Source: Nephrocerus scutellatus (lineage: Eukaryota; Arthropoda; Insecta; Diptera; Pipunculidae). Taken from it: a DNA stretch of 64,000 bases. Shown here in pieces: positions 22,620 through 33,982 of the stretch (positions are counted from its first letter, which is position 1; every line of letters starts with the position of its first letter). The stretch lies in the NCBI GenBank assembly GCA_947095585.1, contig OX352764.1, positions 7,177,001-7,241,000 on the forward strand, read 5' to 3'. Made by a program: the position numbers and the translations under genes. Under the pieces are notes generated by a model, which ran no database searches, was not told the origin of the DNA, and worked only from the letters and a program-made list of their open reading frames with translations.

Positions 22620-25390
22620 ACTTTAATGTAGCGAAGGACTTGTTCTAGTTTCAACGACCGAAGTTCTTCGATCGTTATTATATCCCTTCCAAAAAGGTTC
22701 CTCCGTAGCCTGGAGTAAGCAGGATGTGTAGTTGTTTCCTCTTCCTCTAGACAATTGGATCCAATATAAGTCCCAACTTGAACATATGACTTGCATTCGG
22801 GTTATGTCCTGTAGGTAAACCGACCATGCTCCGACAGTTCCTTCTGGATATTCCCAAAATGAACTAAGCGGTGTTTTCGTTCGGCCTATCCACAAAGTGC
22901 TTGGTAGTTCTGCATGTGTTTATGGAGTGCTAACGTTGTTCCTGTTCGGCTTTCATAAATCTTCAAATACCAATATTTAAGCTTGCCTGACTCAAGCATA
23001 ACATTGGTTCCAGACCAGTAGGAGTATCTTGCATCAAAATATTTATTTCCTTTTATTCCTGTACCCAGATAAGAGTGATTGAATTCCGTCTTGAAATAGA
23101 GTTCAGCCTTCTCTTAGATACTAGAGCAATCTTCGAATTGACACAAGGTGATTCCAGTGCTAGTAGAACAGCTTGGCTGTCACTACATATTGCAAAGTTT
23201 CGTCCTTGTATCCCTTTAGAAACAGCCCAGTTGGCAACTTGTAAAATGCAAATATTTCTGTTTGTTTGAACAATTCACCATTATCCAAGTACGAATGACT
23301 CCTTAGAATTCTCATCTAAGAACCATCCTGCACCAGTTCCTTCATCGGTAAGAGAACCGTCAGTGTAGAATATGGGTTCGAATTCCCTATGGATATCAGT
23401 TTAATTTTTCCAACTTTCCCTCCTAGGGTATAGAACTTTATATCCTCTTTTGAACATAAGAAACGGTACAGTACTGTCCACAGGCATCAGAAGCGAAGGA
23501 ATTTATTCCGAAACCTTTTAGAATATGTTTCTATGCCCACTCTTATGCTTATCATGCCAGACCTTATTCTTGATGCGAAGGCCACATATAGCTTTTACCG
23601 GTTCCATCTGAATAACTACATCCAGAGGTGGCAGATTTAGCAGTGTATTGAGAGCATCTGCCGATGTAGAGCGCATTGCGCCCATCATAAGCAGGCAGAC
23701 GTTCCTTTGCAATTCGTTTAGTGTCCTCTTAGCCATTTTCAGACAAGTTTTTGGGCACCAAACAACAGCCGCATAGGTGAGCATAGGTCTGATTATCGTT
23801 AAGTACAACCAGTGTACCATTTTCGGACTCAGCCCCCATGATTTACCAAATGCTCTACTACATTGAATAAATGTAAACTGAGCATTCGATATTCTCGATT
23901 CCAGGTGAATCTTCCACATCATCTTGCAATCTAGAATTACTCCTTATTATTCGACTTCCGTGGAGATTGGCAAAGTGAAGAGGAATAAGACCATCGAATT
24001 TACGCTTACAAGTAAATAAAACTGCAGTAGTTTCACTCGGATTTACCGATAGTCCATTTCTGATACACCAATTATCCAACCGATTCAGAGCAGTCTGTAG
24101 ATTTATACAGGCGGCCCTGAGGGATTTATTTGATGACATAAGACATAAATCGTCCGCATACGCTTGACCAACTTCTTCGAGCAAAGAATCGACAACAAGG
24201 CACCATAAAAGCGGCGAAAGGACACCATCTTGTATCCCTTTGCCACTTCGGCCATAACTTTATCATCCATATTCACGCCTGTCTGAAGAAGCCGACGGGA
24301 AAGCATGTAATGAATCCATCTGGTTAAGGTTGGTTCAATGCCTCTTAGCAGAGTTGCACATCGAGTCAAAAGTAGCGTTGTCAAAAGCTGCCTCAATATC
24401 AATAAACACCCCTATGGTGAAGGCTCCGCTCATCATGCTCTTTTCAATCCTGAAAACAAGATTATGAAGAGCAGACTCACAGGATTTACCACGCTGATAG
24501 GCGTGTTGATTCACATATAAGGGATTTCTTTTGAGTACATTCGACCTAATATACATCTCAACCAAGCGTTCAAGACCTTTCAGCACAAATGATGAAAGAC
24601 TGATTGGTCTGAAGATTTTAGCTACTGAGTAGTCGCTTTTGCCTGGTTTCGGGATAAACGCTACTCTAACATTGCATAAAAATGTAGGAACATACCCGAA
24701 GGCCAAACTAGATGTAAAAATAAGTCTATAAGTCTATTACCACCATGTTTCAGAATTATTGGGTATATACCATCCGGACCTGGTGCTTTAAAATCCTTGA
24801 AGGACGAAATAGAGAATTCTATTGCCTCCGATTTAGCCACCTTTCCTGCTACATACCAATCATATCTGGTGACATTTCTTCCATCTGGAGCCAAGTTGAC
24901 ACTATTAGTCTCCCTTAGCACTCTGCTTCCTGGAAAATAAGTGTGGAGTAAAATATCATTGACCTCCTGCATTGACCAACTGGTGAAGGTGCCAACAGAT
25001 TTTCTGAGTGAGTTGAGTTTGAATTTGTTGTCTTTGTGAAAGTGTTTGCTGTTTCTCTTAGCTCATTTATTTCAGAGCAGAAGTTCCTATAGGACTCGAG
25101 CTTAGCCTTCTTTACTTTTGCCTTATATTCCTTCTGCTAACTCCTATAAGTCACCCAGTCGCTTCCAAGATCTGTTTTTAAGGTTTTTAAGGCTCTATTG
25201 AGAAGCTTCCGCGAGGCCTTGCGAAGTTTTTGAAGTTCACTGTTCCATTAGGGATCACTTTTCCCTTTTCACTCCTTTCTGGCTGGACTGGACTCAACAA
25301 AGCTATATCCATCAACTGATATAGTTGCTTCATTTTCACATAACTGGCTGTCATACCGACTTTATTCTGGAAGTGTTTCTTCATTCTTCG
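22620..25390 (-). pseudogene. R1/LOA-like LINE ORF2: RT plus RNase H, frame-shifted
   Basis: The most complete retroelement here. From 25390 down: a pre-RT region (LGSDWVTYR, then EYKAKVKKAKLESYRNFCSE), PGPDGIYPIILKHGG, VAFIPKPGKSDYSVAK and FRPISLSSFVLKGLERLVE, NQHAYQRGKSCESALHNLV, VFIDIEAAFDN (motif A), GIEPTLTRWIHYMLSRR, then AYADDLCLMSS (catalytic YADD at ~24149-24160), WCIRNGLSVNPSETTAVLF and AFGKSWGLSPKMVHWLY with a MLTYAAVVWCP thumb. Around 23.05-23.28 kb a shifted frame gives RNase H motifs (ICSDSQAVLLALES ... ITLIWVQ), and 22.62-22.75 kb gives the cysteine-region tail EEEETTTHPAYSRLRR and ITIEELRSLKLEQVLRYIK. Several frameshifts and stops inactivate it. ORF1 and endonuclease are absent. 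Confidence 0.85.
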
Positions 25391-27759
25391 GTTATCTTAA
25401 AAACACGGCGCCCACGTAAAAATGTAAAGAGATATTAAAGCTGCATTTCTGGAACTTTTTTATTCGCTTTTAATGAAAAGTTACATAATACAAAGGAAAC
25501 AGTTGCCTTTCGCCCTCTTTTAAGGATTCGGCTACACCTAAATTAAAGTTTTTCGGAATATTTTCTCATTCATGAGTTCTTTGCATAAGGGTAGATGTAG
25601 GCACTTTAATCTCCCAACAGGGTGAAATTTCGTAACATATGGAAATGATACAAAGAAGCTTCGTCTCTCCTTAACCTAATCCGTAACCTCCCGCATACGT
25701 CATGTCACGTTCAAATATCATTAATCAAAGCAAATAGCAGAACAATTCCCGAAACAACATTTACCCCAACCCCATCATACATACCTTGTGGAAGACATTC
25801 GTCTCAGTGTAAACAGAGAAATCGCATTGAAGTTGCAGCTATCTAGACCCGACCAAACCAATCCCCCACCTCAGAGATGGTAAAGTGCTAAATACAGGAG
25901 AAAAATCTCTGCAATTTCACCCAATTCATCCCTTAGCAACAAAAAAACTTCCACTCAGGAAAAATTAACAATTAATCTTTGGATTTGTTTTGTCGCAAGG
26001 ATGTCATCCCCTATTGTGGAATGTGGAATAATAACAGCGACACTTTGTCTTACCACCATAACCATATTAACCCACTACTCACCACCAACTGCCGCTAGCA
26101 ACAACGATCAACACGCGACTAGCGGACGATTAATTTAATGATGTCTGGTTAAAAGGCGATTTTTTCCACCAGAAAGATAACAACAAACAACGATGGTAAA
26201 CGGACTGCATCATCAAATTGTCATCTTAACTTGTCTGCTGTCTGGCTGTCAGGATGAACTTGACAGTATCTAACGCTAACGGTGAAGTTTCTCACGAACA
26301 TCCACTCATAGTCCAAAGTAAAAGCGAGAGCCAAGACAAACTGTGGGGGATGGTGGTGCAGGGTTTCCCAAGCGATTGTTCATCGAGCGAGTCCTTTCTG
26401 TAATGCATAGAAAACCACGCTAATGATGCGCTGGAGTTAAAGTCCTTAGTCATCTTGGCGGTTGGTTAGTTCCTGCACACCATCGGAATCGGGCATTCGT
26501 GGTATTTTGCAATTCATAATTATTTCCCTCCGCTTTATTCCTCTTACAATAAGAATGAATCCTGCGAACAGGATGAGAAACTAAGCTGCAACCGCTCTGT
26601 ATTATTGTGTATCTTTGTTGACTTCTAGAGCGTTTTTGTTTCAACGAAATTAATTTCGTTAATAGCCATCTGCATATTGAGGAGCTCGCGTACAAAGGAA
26701 CATAATAAAATACAGGATGCACGAAGTTCAGTCAAGAGTAGACATCTTCATCTTCGTTATCTTCATCGTCATTCCATTCAAATGGAACAAAAATCTGGTA
26801 TAGTTGAGCTACTCATGACTGTAACTGGCAATTGTCTTTAATGCTTTGAGGCATCATTTGGCACGTTCCATGCTGCAACACAACTGATGATGCGCTGATG
26901 GTGCCGTGCCATGGCATATCATTTCATTTGGATGATAAGGATGTGGCATTCGAAGTGACTTGCCATGATGTTGTGCTTCACAGGACACCATTAGTATCGT
27001 TGGAATTAATCGTCGGAGTCTGAAGTTTGTCAGAGAGTGCGGTATATAGTCCGTTTTGCAACTTGTGTTCCGTGATAAGGAAGTAAGTGCGTCCCATGCG
27101 TGCATTAAGTCCAATGATAATTTTCTGTTCAATCTGCACGCATCGTGTTCACGGACACTCCACTAGGAGTTGTAGTGGGATATATCTTTAGTAGAATTAA
27201 AATCTGATGATCTACTTCTCCAATATACTCTGTCATTCTCTATAATATGCCCGTAGATGGTGTATAGTTTGCCTTATGAAAGAGTGTATGGAAAGGGGAA
27301 GCCCTTATTGGGCAGGTATGAGGTGAAGATGCTACAGCAACTAAGCGGAGGTTCTGTGCGAGAAAATTGATGCGTGGTTCTAGTCGACAATGTGAAGCCC
27401 TTCAATATACTGTAAGGTGACATATCTCTCTAATTAAGAAACTTGCACAACTTTCTTTCTTAAGGACCTTCTAAAAGCGACCGAAATATGAAACAATACA
27501 TTGAACGTCCTTTCTTCTTGTTGTCACTTTCTTACTTCTTGAAGTGCCAGGAACAGACCAATTAAAAAAGTGTTCAAGCTTCTTTTATAAGCGTGTTTTC
27601 GGTTTCTATTTCCGGTTAGTAAGTAAGACCACTTATTACTTTGTCGTAATATCTATCGAAAGTATGGAATAATGATTTTTCTCTCTCCTTCAATAGATCT
27701 TGGAAGGCGTGTTTGTATTTAAAGAACCTTTTAACCTTCTTTAAATGTGACATACCCAC
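25391..27759. other. Non-coding, no gene supported
   Basis: Two small minus frames (26450-26722 and 26854-27132) lack any recognised motif. No repeat relation found with the rest of the window. Confidence 0.4.
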
Positions 27760-28160
27760 TAAGAACTATATATTAAGTGAACGGTTGGCGCTTTCCTTTC
27801 TATTCATATCACATTTTGGTTCACTAACTGATGCACAGGTCTGAGAGAGTAAATGGTTGGAAGGTTCGCCAAATGATAAATAGAACATGTCAGTGTCACA
27901 TAACCAAAGCTGTTTCCTATCGATATAGGGTTGTATGGAAATACAACATCTGCAGACCGTTAAAAGGCGACGAAGATCAACATTACGCTGTTAGGCAGGA
28001 TGAACCTTGACGATGTCAGTCAAAAAACGAAGCTGCCGAGCAACAATCCTTCGTTTCTCAAGGGCATTAAAGTTTTTGAGGTTCAGGCGGTCTTGATAGT
28101 AAGCCAGGATAAGAGGATTATTTCAAGGTAGACCTCGAAGAGGATATAGGATGTTTATAG
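27760..28160 (-). pseudogene. Jockey-like LINE, C-terminal remnant
   Basis: The minus strand reads YPLRGLP-stop-NNPLILAY and YQDRLNLKNFNALEKRRIVA, the conserved region after the RT domain of jockey elements (RFALRGLPW-x-N-P, LxxLExRR). It ends FYLSFGEPSNHLLSQTCAS and SANRSLNI-stop, the characteristic C-terminus (YGFxEP). Stops are scattered. The plus-strand jockey remnant at 49.7-51.1 kb carries the matching FALRGLP region, so both come from the same or a close family. Confidence 0.7.
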
Positions 28161-28164
28161 AGTA

Positions 28165-28345
28165 AAATGTAAGAATTATAGGATTTTTCCAACAACATTT
28201 TAGAATGGTTCACTAGGGCGAGAAATTTGCGACGGTAACGAATCAAAGTTTCTCTCTCATTCACATCCTAACAACTCCTGCAAAAGGTATTATAAGAGGT
28301 TCCCTGTTTGACTGCGTGGCAGCCCAGTGACCAATGGACCGTAAT
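28165..28345 (-). pseudogene. RNase-H LINE, C-terminal scrap
   Basis: The minus strand reads VAIITVHWSLGCHAVKQG, then YNTFCRSC-stop, then NERETLIRYRRKFL: the segment following RNase H in R1/LOA/I-like ORF2 (TGHxxxGxHAxxxG ... CxxC). The related fragment at 42.25 kb reads VAIITVHWPIGSLAAKHW at the same place. Confidence 0.6.
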
Positions 28346-28350
28346 TATAG

Positions 28351-30252
28351 CAACCACACTCTCAGGTCAGGTGGATTTGTTTTTATTATAAGACTGCCAC
28401 ATCGCTCTGCACGCGATGCAATTGGTCAAGTCATTCCATGTTAACTATGCTCCGGTGGTAGGGAAGGTGAGGAGATACGTTGGCTGACGGAACTCAATAC
28501 GCATTTGCCAACCCTGTCCGCTGTGCAGAGACTTCGTGATGTCACGTGGAATCTGGAGGAGCTTTTATCCGTTTTGTCATTTATTTCAATTTTCGAACGG
28601 ATACTTCCTTATTGTTCGCATCCGTCATCGTCCGTCCATCCCTTTGCATAAGCAGTGCTTCGCGGCGATGCTTTCATTAAATGCTAAAACTTCAAAACCC
28701 AATTGCTACGTGAGTTTCTACGTTTCTACCTCGCAGCGAGACCTGGCTGCTGCTTCTGGATGTTTGTCAAAAGGTGAGGCAGCAGCAAAAAAAAGACTCT
28801 TTTGTACGGTGTTTTGTCACGCATAGTCATAGTTAAGTCTATGCAGCATCAGTTTCCATGGAATATACTCGCACTTATCATCGCTATTGTAGGTAGACAG
28901 ACGCTCGACAACCTGATGGCGGACAGATATAGGATAACAACAACACAACAACTACTACGCGAGATAACAATCGCAGCACGCAATTCAAATTTCAATTGAA
29001 ATCCCTAACGATGATGTAAAGGATCGAGGACAGGCGAGTGCAGTGCACCAGTCCCACCACTACACAACATCAACAACCACATCAACAACAATTGAACTTC
29101 AGCGTGAGCGCCTGACATACAACAAATGACGAATGAACTCTTTCGCTCAAACGTTTACAAGTGCTGTGTGCTGTCGCTGTCGCTGTGTATAGTGACTGAT
29201 AGCTGCCAGCGATACTTCCAACTCTTCCTCCAAAGTCGTATAAAAAATTCCGTGTTTTTTCTACTTGTGACGTATCCCTTCACATGTCCTCTTTGCCATT
29301 TGGCGCGTGAGCCATCACAATAATTATAAAAAAACGTGCGGCGTACAACAAGAAGTGTCGGTTGGAAAGCGCCGTCCACCCTTTGTACCTTGGGGAGCAC
29401 TTCATGAAAGGGTGCTGACATTGGTCAAAAGGTTGCAGAATGTGAAATTAAATCCACAACACTGAAAAGTTGTGCTCCTTCTTGTTTGTGGCCCACTGTG
29501 CTACTATCTTCAGACATAATTTCAAATGATGGTATATCCTGAAATCAGCGAAGAACAAGAGTCAAAGGGAAAAGAGGAGTTTGGCGCAACCAAATGGGAA
29601 TGTGAATTCCATTAAAAACAGGAACAAATGTTGCCTTTTTCCCAACACCACCCACAATCCATGTTCGTTGCAGGCAATACCTCCGTGCGACAATACATAG
29701 ATATGCGAATGACAATTTGTTAGACGACATGAAAAATACAAGGATAATTGTTGTATAGATGTTTTCCCGCCACCATCTTCAACAGCTGGAGCAAGTGGCA
29801 TAAATCTGCACTTCTAGTGGGATCATCATCATCTGGATGCACTTTGATAAGATGAAACGAACCACACAGAATAACCAAAGAAATCTTTAAACGAAATTTT
29901 ATCATTGGAGGAGTTGTGGCTGCTACTGTTCATGTTTTATTCATCGTCTTCATTAGGATTTCAATTGGAGCAAGAAATCAATCTCTCAAGTAGGGCATTA
30001 GTCTGCTTTCGTCTTCTTAATCAAATTCTTTCGCTCACATAAATAATCGGGTTTGTGCATACGACGGAAGTGGGTTAACAGCGAGTGGGTTAATAACGAA
30101 TCAGGACGTGTGTGAGTGGTTCAAGTTACTTGTAGTTGTGTCGCGTTCTGGTTTTAATTTTCGTCCTTCGTTTGACTAATTAGGCTACCTACGTTTCCTT
30201 TCTAATGCCTTATGTTTGCGGTGGCCAGAAGAAAGGATCAAGATTTGAAATT
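28351..30252. other. Non-coding, no gene supported
   Basis: Frames at 28536-28826 and 29155-29421 have no defendable protein character; no repeats noted. Confidence 0.4.
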
Positions 30253-30680
30253 ATTTTTTCACGCGCCCATAGCCGAAAGCGACTGTTTCGTACGCTATAA
30301 ACTAGCCTCGAAAGTATCCCATAACAACAATAGTTATGTTATGATATAAACGTCTTTTGTTATTTACCTCAACGAACACATTGCGCATGAGCAAGAATTC
30401 TCTTTTATTTGTCATTTGTGATTTCTGCTTCTCTCTCGAATAAGCAGGAAAACCGGTTTGGACGCGTGAAAAATTAATTTCTTTGCTATTTACTGCAGTC
30501 ACAGCGAACACACATTCTCACATTTCTGCTTCTCTCTCGTTTAAGCAAAAAAAAAAAACCGGTTTGGACGCGAGAAAAATAGCGTACACGACTTGCAGAA
30601 AAGTGCTCATCGTGCTCGTTAGATTGCTTCGACCTCGCACGATAAACTCCACTTTCCTTGCTCGTTCTGTAATATACTAT
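30253..30680 (+). repeat. ~430-bp dispersed repeat, copy B with internal duplication
   Basis: Same element as 21918-22250, but a ~110-bp central stretch occurs twice (about 30360-30478 and 30480-30590). Both halves contain GCTATTTAC or GTTATTTAC, CAGCGAACACA or CAACGAACACA, TTCTGCTTCTCTCTCG and ACCGGTTTGGACGCG. The first half ends GGACGCGTGAAAAAT, the reverse complement of the element's start (ATTTTTTCACGCG). Confidence 0.75.
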
Positions 30681-31084
30681 TGCCATACATCAAGCAACGA
30701 GCGAATTTTTCATCCAGAAGGGAAATATTCACACTGTATCGTCCCATTAGACCCGGTTTCCCTGCGTTCCCTTTTTGTCTAGAATTCTAGATAGAGGAAA
30801 TGCGTTTATGATTGTGGGACAGAAATACTCGAATGAATGATGCATAACCATAACATGCAGTGGGTAAAGTATTCCTGTATTTGCCTTCATTTGAATAGCA
30901 AATAAAGGGATGTCTCTTCACCTGTGTTGTGTTGCTGCTCGAACTCATCAACAATATTCGTTGGAGTGTTCTCTCTTTTGCCTGATATCGTATCATCCAT
31001 TTTAATAGAAAGACTTAAATTCTCCTTATAAACGTCTCTTAGTTTTAAATAACTTTTATAGTTCGTTAGTATTAGGTTGTTTTT
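30681..31084. other. Non-coding, nothing recognised
   Basis: Short gap between the dispersed repeat and the LINE remnant that follows; no coding or repeat signal. Confidence 0.45.
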
Positions 31085-31519
31085 TTTTCTATTCCAGAAT
31101 TACAACGATTTCATGTCTGATCCCGTGGCCTTATTATTTTTTAGCCGATTTATCCCTATGCTTGATTGTGTGGTCTTCGGAGTCATTGATGGAGCCCCTA
31201 ATTCTTCAGTTAGCTGCCCATTTAGCAACTCATTAAAGTGCTCTTCCCAGCATTAATGAGGCTTATGTTTTTAAAGCTGCCCCGCACGCGAAGGATGCAT
31301 AGCCGATCATTTACTGCATTAAAGCCGATAACGTTGGGTTTCATTGTTTTGCTGACTAGAAACCCAACCCCGAGCACATGATGTCTTGCATGACAGCTGT
31401 AATAACGGGTGTTTTTTTGGGAGGTTTGTTTTTCCGATAGATGTCGTTTTATTTTATGACAGTTGTTTTGACAGCTCAAAGTGGCATTTCTACTCAGTAT
31501 TGTTTGGCAAATCATTATG

Positions 31520-31556
<37 letters not shown>

Positions 31557-32400
31557 ACATTTGTGAAAAATAGTCGTGGTAGCCATATGCCAGAAATTGT
31601 GTTTAAATGTTAAATGCCAAAAAATTATCTACCAAATAAAAAAAAAATTTGGTCATTTCATAATTTTATATGTGTTTTATTCAAAAAAAAAAATCGGCAA
31701 CCTCTTAAAAAAAACACGTTATATCTAACGGGTGTTTTTTTAAGAGGTTGCCGATTTTTTTTTTGAATAAAACACATATAAAATTATGAAATGACCAAAA
31801 TTTTTTTTTATTTGGTAGATAATTTTTTGGCATTTAACATTTAAACACAATTTCTGGCATATGGCTACCACGACTATTTTTCACAAATGTCATATTTTTT
31901 TTTTTTTTTTTTTTTTTCATAATGATTTGCCAAACAATACTGAGTAGAAATGCCACTTTGAGCTGTCAAAACAACTGTCATAAAATAAAACGACATCTAT
32001 CGGAAAAACAAACCTCACAAAAAAACACCCTATATATGTCATATTCTGATTTTTGTAAGAAACCGTGCCCCGTCCACCGCATCTCCTGAATTGCTGCTAT
32101 GTCATCATTATATTTGGACAGGGTATCGGCCAGCTGCTTTGCAGCTCGAGCTCTAAACAGTGAGCGTACGTTTCATGAGCAAATTCTTAAATCGGTTAGC
32201 CGTTTTCGTTGCCATGGTCGTCGTTGTTCATCAGTGTATCCGAGGCTGATTTTAGGTTCCGTAATAAAAAATTTTACGGGCGATGTTATTGACCTTGCTT
32301 TGAAGGGACTAACTAGCCCGATCATTCAGCTTTTCCTCTATTGGAGAAAGATAACTGGCGGCCACCACGTGGAGGTTTGATCGCACTTCCACCAGTCAGT
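31085..32400 (-). pseudogene. RTE/CR1-like LINE: endonuclease and linker, split by a foldback insertion
   Basis: The minus strand right of the insertion reads LRICS-stop-NVRSLFRARAAKQ, DDIAAIQEMRWTG and HGFLQKSEYDIY. This is an apurinic-type endonuclease (EEP) start with the catalytic Glu of QExRW. Left of the insertion it resumes YSCHARHHVLGVGFLVSKTM, NAVNDRLCILRVRGSFKNIS, LINA. It then jumps directly to the endonuclease-RT linker (WEEHFNELLNGQLTEELGAP ... INRLKNNKATGSD, read in another frame near 31.24-31.1 kb), so most of the endonuclease is deleted. Removing 31405-32032 plus one TA joins SEYDIY to YSCHARHHV in frame. The 5-prime leader continues to about 32.4 kb. Confidence 0.8.
31405..32032. 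mobile_element. 628-bp foldback MITE (two inverted ~310-bp arms) with TA target duplication
   Basis: The left arm (31405-31719) and right arm (31728-32032) are near-perfect inverted copies separated only by TATATCTA. Both contain GATAGATGTCGTTTTATTTT, TGTTTGGCAAATCATTATGA, a homopolymer (35 A on the left, 23 T on the right) and AAATCGGCAACCTCTTAA. Each arm is bounded by related ends: ACGGGTGTTTTTTT outside and ACGTGTTTTTTTTAAGAGG or AACGGGTGTTTTTTTAAGAG inside. The arm therefore looks like a MITE that duplicated head to head. TA flanks it on both sides (31403-31404 and 32033-32034), as for Tc1/mariner-type insertion. It carries no transposase. Transcribed, it would fold into a ~300-bp duplex. 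Confidence 0.85.
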
Positions 32401-32419
32401 TACAACCACTTGCAATTCT

Positions 32420-33982
32420 AATGCATTTCGTATTATTCCCCCTATTCTGCTGTTCAACTTACCTTTAATAAATCCTGTAACACGTAACCAGGAATCCATC
32501 CCGAAATGCTATGGGTACAACTATCTAATTGCAATGCTGCATGTATTGCAGGAATTATAAATGCAAAGCTAGCAGCCTCAAAGGCATCACAGTTACTCAC
32601 TCCTATCATCGTATATGGCAAAAATTCAAAAGTTCATCCTGGTACACGGCTACACGCTATCTGCGACAATTGGGCAAACTCCTTGAACTGCCTCGGGATG
32701 ATGTGTGCTTCTCGTATCGTCGTCGCGTAGATGGTCACCGGCACACATTTGCAGTAAACTTAAGTGGACGATAGGTGGAACCGGTCGTATTAATTTTGTC
32801 AATTCCAATATTCATAGGAGGCTAACAGCTAACAGCTAACGGCTAACGCGTATTGCAAAAGATGTCGAGGGCAGCAAAAAGGCAAATCGATTAATTTTCT
32901 TTTCTCTTCTCGATCATACATTTTGGAATTATCGCAGGCAGGCTGCAGCTGGATGCCGACTAAGGCAAAGTTTACTATCAGACTATCGCTGTCGGTCTTG
33001 GAGAAGTTTGTCTATGTGCCACATCTACCAAAGTTCACGTTACCCGCAGGCGAACGACTGTTGGAAACACATTCCAGGTGGAAATTAGTATCCTTCGCTT
33101 AAAGCGAATCTAATTTGTTCTTTCGATACAACAGTTGGGGTTCGGAATCACCGCGGACAACACAATCCTAAATACAAAAGGAAATAATCTGCTTAAGAGG
33201 ATGACGATGATACCAGATGGGATTACGCAAAGACTCTCCTGTGTAATGCTCTCTCTGTCCCCTTATTACGGCGATATGATTGATTGCGAAAAACTATTAA
33301 TGGACGTAATTATTACAAAGATATCCATCTGTAATTCACTAATGAATCACTTTCATGCCTGCTTTTGCCTTCCCCAGACAATCCTAATTTCAAGGAATTT
33401 CGTTTCACTTCTTTGCCATTCGTTTATGTTCCCTTGTTATCTGTTTTTGTTGCACAGAGGTATTAAGAGGATAGGTTTTGTTCTATCAATCTTTATAAAA
33501 ACTTTTGTTAATGGTTGTTGTCTCATATTATCCAATAACTGATGCCACCACAAACCACTCAGAGTTCAAGAATATTCCCATTGGCACATCAGAAACATTA
33601 GTCAGAGATGTAAACATGTCTCAAAACGTCCCAATTGAAGTATCCATTGTAGAATATCTGATATTATAAAAACAATAAATAAAAGAGTTTATAAAAAATG
33701 TTTGTAGTACAACATTCATTTGAAACTAATAAACGACATCAGCTTTTGTACTTACCAAAGATGAGCTTACATAGCAAGGAAAGAAAAATTAATAAAATCT
33801 GACACAACAAATCGCACACCTCTACTGAATCGCCTTACATTTAAGATTTAAGCCAACTGCATATAACCTCATCACCCTTACTACAACAACAAATTAAAGA
33901 AACCTAAAATGTATGTCTCAATTTATAGAAGTTATAACAACAATTATGCATCCAATCATCATTTAAAATTTTCCACTCCCAG
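32420..33982. other. Upstream flank of the spz3-like pseudogene, with codon-like open stretches
   Basis: Two runs look coding-like but match nothing I know. One is plus 32605-32775, reading HRIWQKFKSSSWYTATRYLR, then QLGKLLELPRDDVCFSYRR and a stop. The other is plus ~32935-33103, reading WMPTKAKFTIRLSLSVLEKF, then HLPKFTLPAGERLLETHSR and a stop. They could be decayed upstream exons of the same duplicated gene, or of a neighbour. A GGCTAACA-type short tandem lies near 32820-32850. No splice-consistent chain to the downstream exon could be shown. Confidence 0.3.

Noticed and set aside
28380..28560. Apparent similarity between 28.5 kb and 42.56 kb (CCAACCCTGTCCG)
   Set aside because: Only a short identical stretch; the protein contexts do not align, so likely chance. 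The genuine shared part is the VAIITVHW segment.
31222..31560. 112-codon minus frame with a poly-Phe start
   Set aside because: The start is the poly-A/T tract of the foldback element read across its junction into LINE endonuclease text; the real features are annotated separately.
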